From positions 1-62,266 of the forward strand of contig NZ_UIHC01000017.1 of NCBI RefSeq assembly GCF_900499075.1: DNA of 62,266 nucleotides, given 5' to 3'. Made by a program: the position numbers and the translations under genes. The notes below the pieces were generated by a model. The model saw only the letters and a list, made by a program, of their open reading frames with translations, was not told where the DNA came from and did not search any database. Shown in pieces: positions 27,941 to 37,246 of this stretch. The first letter of the stretch is position 1; every line of letters starts with the position of its first letter. The DNA is from Roseinatronobacter ekhonensis. Its GTDB lineage: Bacteria > Pseudomonadota > Alphaproteobacteria > Rhodobacterales > Rhodobacteraceae.

Positions 27941-28837
27941 CTACAGCAGCCGTTCCCAGCCTGACATACGCGCCCGAAACCAAGTGCGCTGGCGCTTTGC
28001 ATATTGGCGCGTGGCAAGTGTTGCGGCGTTGGTGGCCTCTGACAACGAGATATGGCCTTGAAGATGCGCAATCAGTTCCGGTGCGCCGATCGCCTTGGCC
28101 CATGGCGCACGCGGGGCCCAGTGGGGCAACACGGCGCGTGCTTCGTCCAAAGCGCCTTGTGCGATCATCTGCTCGAAGCGCGAGGCGATTCGCGAAGCGG
28201 ACCATTCGGGCGTTGGCAGCATAAGATATGCCGTCGCGTGCTCCAGTGGCAGCAAGGGTGGTGGCGTGGCGTCCTGCCATGCGGCAAGCCCCTGTCCCGT
28301 GGCGCGCTGCACCTCCCACGCGCGCTGCACGCGGGCGGGGTTTTGCATGTCGATCCGCGCGCGAGTGTCAGGGTCCAGCCCGCCCAGCAGCGGCGCAATG
28401 CCGTCGCCTGCGACCAATGCATCGGCCTCGGCCCGCACATCTGCGGGTGTGGGTGGAATTTCTGCAAGTCCTTCGGTCAGGGCGCGAAAGTAAAGGCCGG
28501 TGCCGCCCACGACCACGGCATTGGGGTGGTCCGCCAGAATACTGCGCATGGCGCGCAGCCAGTGGCCAACCGACCACTCCGCTCCCGCGCCAACGGTGCC
28601 GTATAAAAAGTGCGGCGCTGCCGCGCAGTCCTGCGCATCGGGGCGCGCGGTCAAAATCCTCCACATATCATAGACTTGCAGCGCATCGGCATTGACCACG
28701 GCACGGCCCTGCCTGCGTGCAAGTTCCAACGCCAAGCCGGATTTGCCGCTTGCGGTAGGGCCAGCCAACAGCACCGGGCTATCTGGTTGTGGCGGATCGC
28801 CAAGCAAACGTGACAGCGCATCGGCAATTTCGGGCAT
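27941..28837 (-). CDS. miaA: tRNA dimethylallyltransferase
   Basis: Adds the dimethylallyl group to A37 of tRNAs reading UNN codons. The P-loop GPTASGKS is near residues 24-31, followed by NADALQVYDMW (substrate aspartate region) and VVGGTGLYFRAL. The start at 28837 (MPEIADALSRLLGD) gives 298 residues; an ATG at 28879 would add 14 residues and has a weaker ribosome site. It diverges from pyrH. Confidence 0.94.
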   Translation of the reverse strand: MPEIADALSRLLGDPPQPDSPVLLAGPTASGKSGLALELARRQGRAVVNADALQVYDMWRILTARPDAQDCAAAPHFLYGTVGAGAEWSVGHWLRAMRSILADHPNAVVVGGTGLYFRALTEGLAEIPPTPADVRAEADALVAGDGIAPLLGGLDPDTRARIDMQNPARVQRAWEVQRATGQGLAAWQDATPPPLLPLEHATAYLMLPTPEWSASRIASRFEQMIAQGALDEARAVLPHWAPRAPWAKAIGAPELIAHLQGHISLSEATNAATLATRQYAKRQRTWFRARMSGWERLL

Positions 28838-28942
28838 GACCTTCGCTTTCACGTTGAACCTTGTGCCGTTTTCCGACATTTTTGCGCCGGATGAAAGCGC
28901 CTGCGGCAAGGATGACGCCGCGCGCCCATGGAAGGAAGCCCG

Positions 28943-29674
28943 ATGACCGATCCCGCCGACCGCCCGCACTACAAGCGCGTCATGCTTAAAGTATCGGGCG
29001 AGGCGTTGATGGGCGATCAGGGCTACGGGCTGCACCCGCCCACCGTGGCGCGCATCGCTGAAGAGGTGAAATCGGTTCACGAGATGGGCGTCGAGGTCTG
29101 CATGGTCATCGGCGGTGGCAACATCTTTCGCGGGCTGCAAGGGTCCGCGCAGGGGATGGAGCGCACGACAGCCGACTATATGGGAATGCTGGCGACGGTC
29201 ATGAACGCGCTGGCCATGCAGGCGGCGCTGGAAACGGTGGGCGTGTTCACCCGCGTTGTCAGCGCCATTCCGATGGACCAGATCTGCGAACCTTATATTC
29301 GCCGTCGCGCCGTGCGCCATTTGGAAAAGAAGCGCGTTTGTATCTTCACCGCCGGCACCGGGAACCCGTATTTCACCACCGATACGGCTGCTGCCTTGCG
29401 CGCCTCTGAGATGGCCTGTGACGCGATTTTCATGGGTAAGAACGGGGTCGACGGGGTGTATGACAAAGACCCACGCCAGAATGCGGACGCCAAACGCTAT
29501 GACAAGATCAGCTATGACGAAGCACTGTCGCGCAATCTGAAAGTGATGGATACCAGCGCACTCGCGCTGGCGCGCGACAACAACCTGCCGATTATCGTGT
29601 TCGGGCTGGACCAGCCGGGCGGGTTCCGCAGCATTCTGGCGGGCGAGGGTCCGCATACAATCGTAGAACGCTAG
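28943..29674 (+). CDS. pyrH: UMP kinase
   Basis: Hexameric bacterial UMP kinase making UDP from UMP and ATP, of the amino-acid-kinase fold. Visible are KVSGEALMG (phosphate loop), [10 protein letters not shown] and the catalytic region [17 protein letters not shown] 28943 follows an AAGGAAG ribosome site; a TTG/ATG upstream in frame (28928) is less likely. 243 residues. It leads the pyrH-frr-uppS-cdsA-dxr series. Confidence 0.97.
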   Translation: MTDPADRPHYKRVMLKVSGEALMGDQGYGLHPPTVARIAEEVKSVHEMGVEVCMVIGGGNIFRGLQGSAQGMERTTADYMGMLATVMNALAMQAALETVGVFTRVVSAIPMDQICEPYIRRRAVRHLEKKRVCIFTAGTGNPYFTTDTAAALRASEMACDAIFMGKNGVDGVYDKDPRQNADAKRYDKISYDEALSRNLKVMDTSALALARDNNLPIIVFGLDQPGGFRSILAGEGPHTIVER

Positions 29675-29713
29675 CGCGCGGGCTACCACTGCGGGCTACT
29701 TTTCGGTATCAAG

Positions 29714-29739
29714 GGGCGTGGCGGCACTATGCCGCGCCC
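29714..29739 (+). promoter_or_regulatory. GC-rich stem-loop between pyrH and frr
   Basis: GGGCGTGGC (29714-29722) pairs with GCCGCGCCC (29731-29739), nine pairs with one G-U, loop of eight. It ends 21 bases before the frr start. With no T tract, it is more likely a leader or processing structure than a terminator. Confidence 0.35.
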
Positions 29740-29760
29740 GAGCAAGGGGACAAAACAGGC

Positions 29761-30324
29761 ATGTCTGACGAAATTGAGATTGATCTGGACGATCTGAAAC
29801 GCCGCATGGACGGGGCCATGGGCGCGCTGAAAACCGAATTTGCGTCATTGCGCACGGGGCGCGGGTCAGCCTCTATGCTGGACCCGATCATGGTCGAGGC
29901 ATATGGCCAGAACACCCCGATTAACCAGGTTGGCACCGTGAACGTGCCAGAACCGCGCATGGTGACGATCAATGTCTGGGACAAGTCCTTGGTCGGTAAG
30001 GTTGAAAAGGCCATCCGCGAATCCGGTCTTGGGATAAACCCGCAGTTGAACGGCACCATCATCATGCTGCCGATCCCGGAACTGAACGAGGAACGCCGCC
30101 GCGAGTTGAGCAAGGTTGCCGCACAATACGCCGAACATGCCCGCGTTGCCGTGCGCAACATCCGCCGCGACGGGATGGACCAGTTGAAAAAGGCCAAGGC
30201 GGCAGGCATGTCAGAGGACGAGCAAAAGCTCTGGTCCGAGGAAATACAGGATTTGACCAACACCTATATTGGCAAGGTCGATGCGGCACTTGATAACAAG
30301 CAAGAAGAGATCATGCAGGTTTAG
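29761..30324 (+). CDS. frr: Ribosome recycling factor
   Basis: Splits post-termination ribosomes together with EF-G. 187 residues, the normal length, with the tRNA-mimic three-helix bundle ([20 protein letters not shown]; [18 protein letters not shown] region; [20 protein letters not shown]). The neighbours pyrH and uppS are the classic bacterial arrangement. Confidence 0.98.
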   Translation: MSDEIEIDLDDLKRRMDGAMGALKTEFASLRTGRGSASMLDPIMVEAYGQNTPINQVGTVNVPEPRMVTINVWDKSLVGKVEKAIRESGLGINPQLNGTIIMLPIPELNEERRRELSKVAAQYAEHARVAVRNIRRDGMDQLKKAKAAGMSEDEQKLWSEEIQDLTNTYIGKVDAALDNKQEEIMQV

Positions 30325-30360
30325 GCCCGCACAAGTCTTCAGGCGACAGGCGTTTTTAGT

Positions 30361-31104
30361 ATGACATTTGACCAGCGCAACGATGACGACCAAGACCCGG
30401 CCTTGCAGAACCATCTGCATGTCGCGATCATAATGGATGGCAACGGGCGCTGGGCCAAAAACCGGGGGTGGCCACGGCTCGTCGGCCACCGCAAAGGGGC
30501 CGAGCGGGTTCGCGAACTGGTCGATTCCTGCCCCGAAATCGGTGTCCGGTATCTGACGCTCTATGCATTCTCGACCGAGAATTGGAAACGTTCGACCGAG
30601 GAAGTGCTTGGACTGATGTCGCTCTTCGGGCGCTACATAAAGCGCGAGGCCGGACGCATGAACCGCGAAGGCGTTCGGATGCGCATTATCGGTGATCGCA
30701 AGCGGTTGGACCCGAAACTGCAAGCTCTGTTCGACTGGATAGAGCAAGACACGGCAAAGAATGACCGGGTGCACCTGACCGTGGCCATCAATTACGGCGG
30801 CCGCGACGAGATTGCGCGCGCTGTCCGCGCCGCTGCGCGCGACGTGGCGGCGGGTAAGCTGGATCCGGCGACGATCAGCGATACGCATTTCGCGTCATAT
30901 CTGGACACCTCGGATCTGCCCGATCCCGATCTTGTTGTGCGCACCTCGGGTGAAACGCGGGTGTCAAACTATCTGCTGTGGCAGGCCGCCTATTCCGAAT
31001 ACGTATTTACGCCAGTCCTGTGGCCCGATTTCACGCCGCAGACCATGGCCGATATTCTGCACGAATACGGGCTGCGCGAACGCCGCTTCGGCGGGGTCAA
31101 ATAG
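30361..31104 (+). CDS. uppS: Isoprenyl transferase (undecaprenyl/decaprenyl diphosphate synthase)
   Basis: Cis-prenyltransferase making the lipid carrier for peptidoglycan and other glycans. The signature IMDGNGRWAKNRGWPRLVGH is near residues 22-41; YLTLYAFSTENWKR and the C-terminal DLVVRTSGETRVSNYLLWQ block complete the active site. 247 residues. cdsA starts 2 bases after its stop. Confidence 0.97.
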   Translation: MTFDQRNDDDQDPALQNHLHVAIIMDGNGRWAKNRGWPRLVGHRKGAERVRELVDSCPEIGVRYLTLYAFSTENWKRSTEEVLGLMSLFGRYIKREAGRMNREGVRMRIIGDRKRLDPKLQALFDWIEQDTAKNDRVHLTVAINYGGRDEIARAVRAAARDVAAGKLDPATISDTHFASYLDTSDLPDPDLVVRTSGETRVSNYLLWQAAYSEYVFTPVLWPDFTPQTMADILHEYGLRERRFGGVK

Positions 31105-31105
31105 C

Positions 31106-31885
31106 GTGGCCGAATTCTCTGACCTGCGCGCGCGGGCCTTGTCCGGCGCGGCCATGGCGGGGCTTGGCGCGGGGGCGATCTGGCTGGGTGGCCCGGTCTT
31201 TAGGGTATTGGTCTGCGTGCTATCGGGGCTGATGGTGTGGGAGCTGTCGCGCATGCTCGACCCCGACGCGGCCTTCGGCAAGGCCGAGGCAGCGGGCTTC
31301 ACCGCCGCCGTTGTGCTGATCGTGTTTATTTGGCGCTTTGACGGTATGGTGCTGCTGTCGCTGACGGCGCTTGTCGCGGTTCTGCTGGCATGGCGTTTCC
31401 CAAAGGATCGTAGTGTGGCCGGGGCCTATCTGGGGCTGATCCTGCTGGCAGGGCTGGGCCTGATCGCGCTGCGCGGTGATTTCGGCGCGCTTTGGGTGCT
31501 CTGGCTGGTTGCACTGGTGGTTGGGTCCGATGTCGCGGGGTATTTCGCCGGGCGCATCTTTGGCGGGCCAAAGCTGTGGCCGCGCGTCAGCCCCAAGAAA
31601 ACATGGTCCGGCACGGTCGCGGGCTGGGCGGTCGCTGTCGCGGTTGCGCTGCTCTTCATGCCGCTTTTGGCGGCGGGGCCGGGGCTGATTGTGGCGTCGG
31701 TTCTGATCGCCATGGCGGGGCAGGCCGGCGACATCGCGCAAAGCGCGATCAAGCGGCACGCGGGCGTCAAGGACAGTTCCAACCTGATCCCCGGGCACGG
31801 CGGCGTCATGGACCGCTTCGACGCACTGGTCGCGGCTGCGTTGGTCGAACTTGTCCTCGCGCAGACCGGCTTTCTGGGGGGCTGA
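31106..31885 (+). CDS. cdsA: Phosphatidate cytidylyltransferase
   Basis: Integral membrane enzyme making CDP-diacylglycerol, the precursor of all phospholipids. GTG start at 31106 (MAEFSDLRARALSGA). About seven to eight membrane helices, then the CDS signature VSPKKTWSGTVAGW and the C-terminal QAGDIAQSAIKRHAGVKDSS with GHGGVMDRFD. 259 residues. dxr starts 5 bases after the stop. Confidence 0.95.
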   Translation: MAEFSDLRARALSGAAMAGLGAGAIWLGGPVFRVLVCVLSGLMVWELSRMLDPDAAFGKAEAAGFTAAVVLIVFIWRFDGMVLLSLTALVAVLLAWRFPKDRSVAGAYLGLILLAGLGLIALRGDFGALWVLWLVALVVGSDVAGYFAGRIFGGPKLWPRVSPKKTWSGTVAGWAVAVAVALLFMPLLAAGPGLIVASVLIAMAGQAGDIAQSAIKRHAGVKDSSNLIPGHGGVMDRFDALVAAALVELVLAQTGFLGG

Positions 31886-31889
31886 TCGC

Positions 31890-33053
31890 ATGCGGGTGTC
31901 TGTGTTCGGCGCGACAGGGTCCATCGGGGAAAGCACCTTTGACCTGCTGCGCGCGCGGCCCGATATTCAGGTCGTGGCCCTGACCGGCGGTCGCAACGTG
32001 GCGCGTTTGGCGGAGCAGGCGCGCGAATCGCGGGCAGAATTGGCGGTAACAGCCTATGACGACTGCCTGGAGCCTCTGCGCGCGGCGCTGGCTGGTAGTG
32101 GCACAGAGGTCGCGGCGGGCACGCAGGCGCTTATAGAAGCGGCAAGCCGCCCTGCCGATTGGGTCATGTCCGCCATAGTCGGCGCAGCAGGGTTGGAGCC
32201 GGGGTTCCGGGCACTCGCCCAAGGCGCGACGCTGGCGTTGGCCAACAAGGAATCGCTTGTCACCGCAGGCCCGCTGTTGATGGCAGAGGCCGCCCGCCAC
32301 GGCGCGCGCATCCTGCCGGTGGATTCCGAGCATTCCGCCGTGTTTCAGGCGCTGGTGGGCGAGGATATGGCGGCGGTCGAGCGTGTTATCATCACCGCAT
32401 CGGGCGGGCCTTTCCGCACATGGAACAAGGCGCAGCTAGAAGATGCGACACTTGCGCAGGCGCAGACACACCCGAATTGGTCCATGGGCCAGCGCATTAC
32501 CATCGACAGCGCAACGCTGTTCAACAAGGCGCTGGAACTGATTGAAACGCGGGAATATTTCGGCATCGCGCCCGATCAGATCGAAGTGTTGGTGCATCCG
32601 CAATCCATCATCCATGCAATGGTCGGGTTCCGTGACGGCGCGCTTATGGCGCATCTTGGTCCGCCCGACATGCGCCACGCCATCGGCTACGCGCTCAACT
32701 GGCCCGAGCGGTCGGAATTGCCCGTCGCGCGGCTGGACCTTGCTGCCATGGGCCAGTTGACCTTCGAGGCACCGGACCCCGACCGCTTCCCCGCGCTGCG
32801 CTTGGCGCGGCAGGTCATGGACCTGCACGGCCATGCCGGGGCGGTGTTCAATGCTGCCAAAGAGGTGGCGCTTGATGAGTTTATCGCCGGGCGTCTGAGG
32901 TTCTTGCAGATGGCAGCGCTGGTCGACCGCACGATTGACACGCTTTTGACCGATTCTCGCCTGACTGCGCCAGTATGCACGCTTGAAACCGTGCAACAGA
33001 TGGACCACTTGGCTAGAGAGACCGCGCGCCGGATCGCCGCGGACCTGACCTAG
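31890..33053 (+). CDS. dxr: 1-deoxy-D-xylulose-5-phosphate reductoisomerase
   Basis: Second step of the MEP isoprenoid pathway, NADPH-dependent. Rossmann motif GATGSIGESTFDLL is at residues 7-20; the substrate/metal site includes LANKESLVTAG and DSEHSAVFQAL (most relatives have SEHNA; here the residue after His is Ser). HPQSIIHAMVGF is the later conserved block. 387 residues from the ATG at 31890; the longer open frame upstream belongs to the cdsA region. Confidence 0.97.
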   Translation: MRVSVFGATGSIGESTFDLLRARPDIQVVALTGGRNVARLAEQARESRAELAVTAYDDCLEPLRAALAGSGTEVAAGTQALIEAASRPADWVMSAIVGAAGLEPGFRALAQGATLALANKESLVTAGPLLMAEAARHGARILPVDSEHSAVFQALVGEDMAAVERVIITASGGPFRTWNKAQLEDATLAQAQTHPNWSMGQRITIDSATLFNKALELIETREYFGIAPDQIEVLVHPQSIIHAMVGFRDGALMAHLGPPDMRHAIGYALNWPERSELPVARLDLAAMGQLTFEAPDPDRFPALRLARQVMDLHGHAGAVFNAAKEVALDEFIAGRLRFLQMAALVDRTIDTLLTDSRLTAPVCTLETVQQMDHLARETARRIAADLT

Positions 33054-33077
33054 CATACCCGATTGAAGGACAGCATT

Positions 33078-34412
33078 TTGGACGCTCTTGGCCTCTTGCC
33101 CGATTTCGGCAATTTCTTTGCAACCATCGCGGCCTTTGTCGTGGTCCTGTCCATCATCGTAGCGGTGCATGAATACGGCCACTACATTGTCGGGCGCTGG
33201 TCGGGTATCCATGCCGATGTGTTTTCAATAGGCTTCGGGCCGGTTCTGGCCCAACGCACGGACAAACGCGGCACGGTCTGGCAATTCGCGGCAATCCCTT
33301 TGGGCGGCTATGTGAAATTCGCAGGCGATTCCGGCGCAACATCTGGCAAGGATGATGGTGCAATGTCGGGGCTGAGTGCCGCTGAGCGCCGTCGCACCAT
33401 GCATGGCGCACCGCTCTGGGCGCGCGCCGCAACCGTTGCGGCCGGCCCTGTGTTCAATTTTATATTTGCCTTCGTCGTCTTTGCAGGCCTGATCGTGTAT
33501 GAGGGCATTGCCGTAGATGAACCCGTTGTGGGCGAGATTACCGAGCTGCCCGCAGCTCCATTCCAGTTGCAACAGGGCGACCGTATTCTGGCAGTCGGCG
33601 GCATTCAGACCGAAACTCTGTCGGATTTTCTGGGCAGCGCCCAAGACTTGCCAGCGCAAGCGGTGCTGGATTATACCGTGCTGCGCGACGGGCGCGAAAT
33701 GCAGGTCACAGGTCCGCATCCCATGCCGCCGCTTGCGGGGTCGGTCGCGATGCAATCGGCTGCGCGCGATGCGCAGATGCAGCCGGGTGATGTGATCTTG
33801 TCAATAAACGGCGATCAGATCGCCACTTTCAACCAGTTGCGCGACAAGGTTGCCGCGTCAGAAGGTGCGCCGCTGGACCTGACAGTCTGGCGCGGGGGCG
33901 ATGAACTGGCGCTGACGCTGGAACCGCGCAGCACCGACCTGCCACTGCCCGGAGGCGGGTTTGAAACCCGTTACCTGATTGGCCTGACATCCGGCGCGGT
34001 GTTCGAATACGGCACCCGCAGCCCCGGCGTGGTCGAAACCGTGACAATCGCGGCCGGGCAACTCTGGACCATCACCCGCACCTCTATCGAGGGGTTGTAT
34101 TACATGATCGTCGGGCAGATCAGCACCTGTAATCTGTCCAGCCCCATCGGGATTGCCGAAGCCTCGGTCGCGAAAGCGTCGGATGGCTTGGTGGAATTCA
34201 TCTGGTTTCTTGGCGTGATCTCTGTGGCGATCGGGTTCCTGAACCTGTTTCCCATACCGCCACTCGACGGCGGGCACCTGATGTTCCACGCCTACGAGGC
34301 CGTGGCCCGCCGTCCCGCGAACGATCAGGCCGTACGCGTGCTGATGACGCTGGGCATGGCACTTGTCCTGACCCTGTTCCTCTTTGCCCTGTTCAACGAT
34401 CTGACCTGCTAG
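33078..34412 (+). CDS. rseP: Site-2 protease RseP (M50)
   Basis: Intramembrane zinc metalloprotease that cleaves anti-sigma factors and leftover signal peptides. HEYGH is near residue 30 in the first membrane helix, PDZ domains are in the middle (about 115-290) and the NLFPIPPLDGGHL motif is near 380 in a later helix. No ATG is available; the TTG at 33078 has AAGGA 7 bases upstream and is preferred over the TTG at 33063. 444 residues. Confidence 0.94.
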   Translation: MDALGLLPDFGNFFATIAAFVVVLSIIVAVHEYGHYIVGRWSGIHADVFSIGFGPVLAQRTDKRGTVWQFAAIPLGGYVKFAGDSGATSGKDDGAMSGLSAAERRRTMHGAPLWARAATVAAGPVFNFIFAFVVFAGLIVYEGIAVDEPVVGEITELPAAPFQLQQGDRILAVGGIQTETLSDFLGSAQDLPAQAVLDYTVLRDGREMQVTGPHPMPPLAGSVAMQSAARDAQMQPGDVILSINGDQIATFNQLRDKVAASEGAPLDLTVWRGGDELALTLEPRSTDLPLPGGGFETRYLIGLTSGAVFEYGTRSPGVVETVTIAAGQLWTITRTSIEGLYYMIVGQISTCNLSSPIGIAEASVAKASDGLVEFIWFLGVISVAIGFLNLFPIPPLDGGHLMFHAYEAVARRPANDQAVRVLMTLGMALVLTLFLFALFNDLTC

Positions 34413-34417
34413 GCGAA

Positions 34418-34438
34418 GGCCGTTTCCTTGAAACGGCC
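34418..34438 (+). terminator. Perfect hairpin just after rseP
   Basis: GGCCGTTTC (34418-34426) and GAAACGGCC (34430-34438) form a 9-bp stem with loop CTT, six bases after the rseP stop. No T tract follows, so it may be a weak or factor-dependent terminator, or a processing/stability element separating rseP from the next genes. Confidence 0.5.
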
Positions 34439-34500
34439 ACGCCCGCGCCACATTCCCGCCCCGATTGCCCGGCATACCGTCCGAAACGATGGAGGGGCGC

Positions 34501-34656
34501 ATGGCTTATCTTGACGCAGAGTTCAATAATATCCGGCTGATCTGGTCGCGCATTGGCGACCGTGTGCTGGTGGCGCTTCTGGTCGCGATGGCCATGGGCC
34601 TTGCCAGCTTTGTCGCCATCCAGTTGGGGCACGGACCGATTCAAATAACCCCCTGA
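34501..34656 (+). CDS. 51-residue single-pass membrane peptide
   Basis: MAYLDAEFNNIRLIWSRIGD leads into a hydrophobic helix (about 22-41, VLVALLVAMAMGLASFVAIQ) and a short polar tail. A strong GGAGGGG ribosome site 5 bases before the ATG supports real translation. It lies between rseP and bamA, flanked by two hairpins. I do not recognise it; the envelope neighbourhood suggests an inner-membrane role, which is inference. Confidence 0.6.
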   Translation: MAYLDAEFNNIRLIWSRIGDRVLVALLVAMAMGLASFVAIQLGHGPIQITP

Positions 34657-34680
34657 CCGGCAAGAGCCTTATTTTTCAAG

Positions 34681-34704
34681 CGCATCCGGCCCATGCCGGG
34701 TGCG
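34681..34704 (+). terminator. Hairpin after the 51-residue peptide gene
   Basis: CGCATCCGGC and GCCGGGTGCG pair over ten positions (one G-U) with loop CCAT, 25 bases past the peptide stop. Only a weak T-containing run follows (TTATGCTTT). It may partly terminate transcription before the bamA promoter region (34705-34850). Confidence 0.45.
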
Positions 34705-34850
34705 TTATGCTTTCGGTGTAGTGCAACATTCCATTGCAGCGCAGGCACCGACGGGCTGCAAGGCTCCGCGAAACGGGGTGATTGCTTTGACAACCCCCGC
34801 GTAAGCCGCTAGTCACGACTCCAAAATAATGCGGTAAAACGGGGCCCGAA

Positions 34851-37244
34851 ATGCGCGGAATCTTTAGGATGCTGCCATCGCGCAAAGGGAGTGTGGCAAA
34901 GCGCCTGCGCTTCTTGACTGTGATGGTTTTATGTTTCTTTTCAGTAAGTTCTTTTGCCCTGCCAACCTCTGCCGAGGCGCAGAGCTACAATTTTTCGACC
35001 ATAGATATTGATGGAAACGTCCGCGTAGACGATTCTACAATTCTGAGCGTCGCCAGAATCGGTACCGGGCAAACGGTAACCGCGGCCCAGATCAGCGCTG
35101 CCTATGGGAACCTGACGGCGTCGGGCCTGTTCGAGACAGTCGAGATGACGCCGCGTGGCAACCGTCTTGAGATCCGGGTAGAGGAATTTCCTGTCATCGG
35201 GGTCGTCAATTTCGAGGGCAACCGCCGTATCGATGACGAGATCCTGGCCGAGGCCGTGCAGGTGCAGGCTGGACGGGTGCTGTCGCCCACTCAAGTGGAA
35301 GCCGACGCCCGTGCCATTGCAGAAGTGTATGCGCAGCGCGGTCGCACTGCGGCAGAGGTCACGCCCCAGATCCTGCCGCGCGGCAATAACCGTGTCGACC
35401 TTGCCTTTGTGGTACGAGAAGGCGACGTGGTCGAGATCGAGCGCATTTCCTTTGTCGGCAACCGCGCGTTTTCCAACTACCGGCTGCGCAACGTGCTCAA
35501 CACCAAGCAGGCCGGTATTCTGCGCCGCCTGATTCAACGTGACACATTCGTTGCAGAGCGCATCGCGCTCGACCGCCAATTGCTGTCGGATTTCTATCTG
35601 GCACGTGGCTATGTGGACTTCGAAATCCTGTCTGTTACGCCCGAGCTGGCGCGCGAGAGAGACCGGTTTTTCCTGACCTTCAACCTGCGCGAAGGCAACC
35701 AGTTCCGCTTTGGCGATATTTCGGTCGTGAGCGAGGTCGAGGGCATCGACTCCGCCGATTACGAGGCTGAAATCCGGGTGAATCCGGGCGATATTTTCGC
35801 ACCGACAACGCTAGAGATGAACATCGCCCGCATCGAGCGTCTGGCAGAAAGCCGCGGGCTTCGGTTTATCCGCGCAGATCCGCGCTTCACCCGCAATAAC
35901 CGCGACGGCACGATTGATGTCGAATTCGCCATCGTGCGCGGCGAGCGGGTGTTCGTGGAACGGATCGATATTCAGGGAAACACAACAACGCGCGACGATG
36001 TGATCCGGCGCCAATTCCGTGTTGCCGAAGGTGATCCGCTGAATCCGCGCAAGATCCGCGAAGCCGCAGAGCGTATTCGCGCGCTGGGCTATTTCGCCGA
36101 ATCTTCGGTCGAGCCGCGTGCGGGCTCTGCACCGGACCAGGCCGTTGTCGATGTCGAGGTGGAAGAAACCACGACAGGGTCTTTGGGCTTCTCTGTTAGC
36201 TACGGCGCGGAGCAGGGGGTTGGCTTCGGCATTTCCTTTTCCGAGCGGAATTTCCTGGGGCGTGGCCAGCAGGTTGCTGCCAGTTTCAACACCGTGAAAG
36301 GGTCGCGCGATATCTCCGTATCTTTCACGGAACCTGCGCTGATGGGCCGTGATCTGTCCTACTCGTTCGACCTCGGTTACCGCGAGACCTCCAGCTTCAA
36401 CGCCAATTTCGACACGCGAGAGGCGTTTATCAACAATTCGATCGGCTTTCCCGTCAGCGAGTATGGTCGCCTGACACTGCGTCAGGGGCTGTTGGCGGAG
36501 CGGTTGACGGGTTTGGAGGAGTTTGAAGCCGATGGTGTAACCCGCAGAGATTCTGTGCGCCTGATCGACGACCAAATCGGGGGCACGAGTATTACCGGCA
36601 CCCTTGGCTACACCTATGCCTATGACACGCGGAACCGCGGTGTGGACCCGTCCAGAGGGTGGGTGTTCTCGCTGACGCAAGATATCGGCGTTGGGAACAA
36701 CCAACGGCGCTTCCTGAAGTCTGAAGCGCGCGCCGGGTATGAAATGGCCGTGCTGAATGAGAATGTGACGCTGAAAGCCGACGGGCGTTTGGGTGTTCTA
36801 CACATGGCCAGCGGTCGTTCGCGCTACCGCGACCGGTTCCAACTGGCCAGCGTCATGCGCGGTTTTGCTGCCGGCGACTCCGGTCCGCGGGATTTTGCGT
36901 CCGCCGCAGATGACGTGCTGGGCGGGACGCGCTACGCCGTGGTATCGCTGGAAGCGCAATTCCCGCTGGGTCTGCCCGAGGAATACGGGCTGAGCGGCGG
37001 TGTCTTTGCCGATGTCGGGTCTGTCTGGGGGGTCGATGGTATTGATGGACGTCCCCCAACCGCCATCAACACATCGGACGGCACCAGCGACTCGGCCGAC
37101 CTACACCTGCGCGCCACCCTCGGCGTATCGCTGTTCTGGGACAGCCCGCTTGGGCCATTGCGCTTCGACCTGTCGCGTCCGTTGAAGAAGCAGCCTTACG
37201 ACGAATCGCAGAACTTCGACTTCTCGATCGTCTCTACCTTCTAA
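34851..37244 (+). CDS. bamA: Outer membrane protein assembly factor BamA
   Basis: Core of the BAM complex. Signal peptide about 1-44 (basic start, then LRFLTVMVLCFFSVSSFALP, cleavage near AEA-QS). Five POTRA domains (about 45-425) and a C-terminal 16-strand barrel ending in phenylalanine (SIVSTF). The first ATG has a longer N-region than usual; ATG 34869 is an alternative. 797 residues. skp follows 2 bases after the stop, giving tight coupling. Confidence 0.96.
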   Translation: MRGIFRMLPSRKGSVAKRLRFLTVMVLCFFSVSSFALPTSAEAQSYNFSTIDIDGNVRVDDSTILSVARIGTGQTVTAAQISAAYGNLTASGLFETVEMTPRGNRLEIRVEEFPVIGVVNFEGNRRIDDEILAEAVQVQAGRVLSPTQVEADARAIAEVYAQRGRTAAEVTPQILPRGNNRVDLAFVVREGDVVEIERISFVGNRAFSNYRLRNVLNTKQAGILRRLIQRDTFVAERIALDRQLLSDFYLARGYVDFEILSVTPELARERDRFFLTFNLREGNQFRFGDISVVSEVEGIDSADYEAEIRVNPGDIFAPTTLEMNIARIERLAESRGLRFIRADPRFTRNNRDGTIDVEFAIVRGERVFVERIDIQGNTTTRDDVIRRQFRVAEGDPLNPRKIREAAERIRALGYFAESSVEPRAGSAPDQAVVDVEVEETTTGSLGFSVSYGAEQGVGFGISFSERNFLGRGQQVAASFNTVKGSRDISVSFTEPALMGRDLSYSFDLGYRETSSFNANFDTREAFINNSIGFPVSEYGRLTLRQGLLAERLTGLEEFEADGVTRRDSVRLIDDQIGGTSITGTLGYTYAYDTRNRGVDPSRGWVFSLTQDIGVGNNQRRFLKSEARAGYEMAVLNENVTLKADGRLGVLHMASGRSRYRDRFQLASVMRGFAAGDSGPRDFASAADDVLGGTRYAVVSLEAQFPLGLPEEYGLSGGVFADVGSVWGVDGIDGRPPTAINTSDGTSDSADLHLRATLGVSLFWDSPLGPLRFDLSRPLKKQPYDESQNFDFSIVSTF

Positions 37245-37246
37245 AG

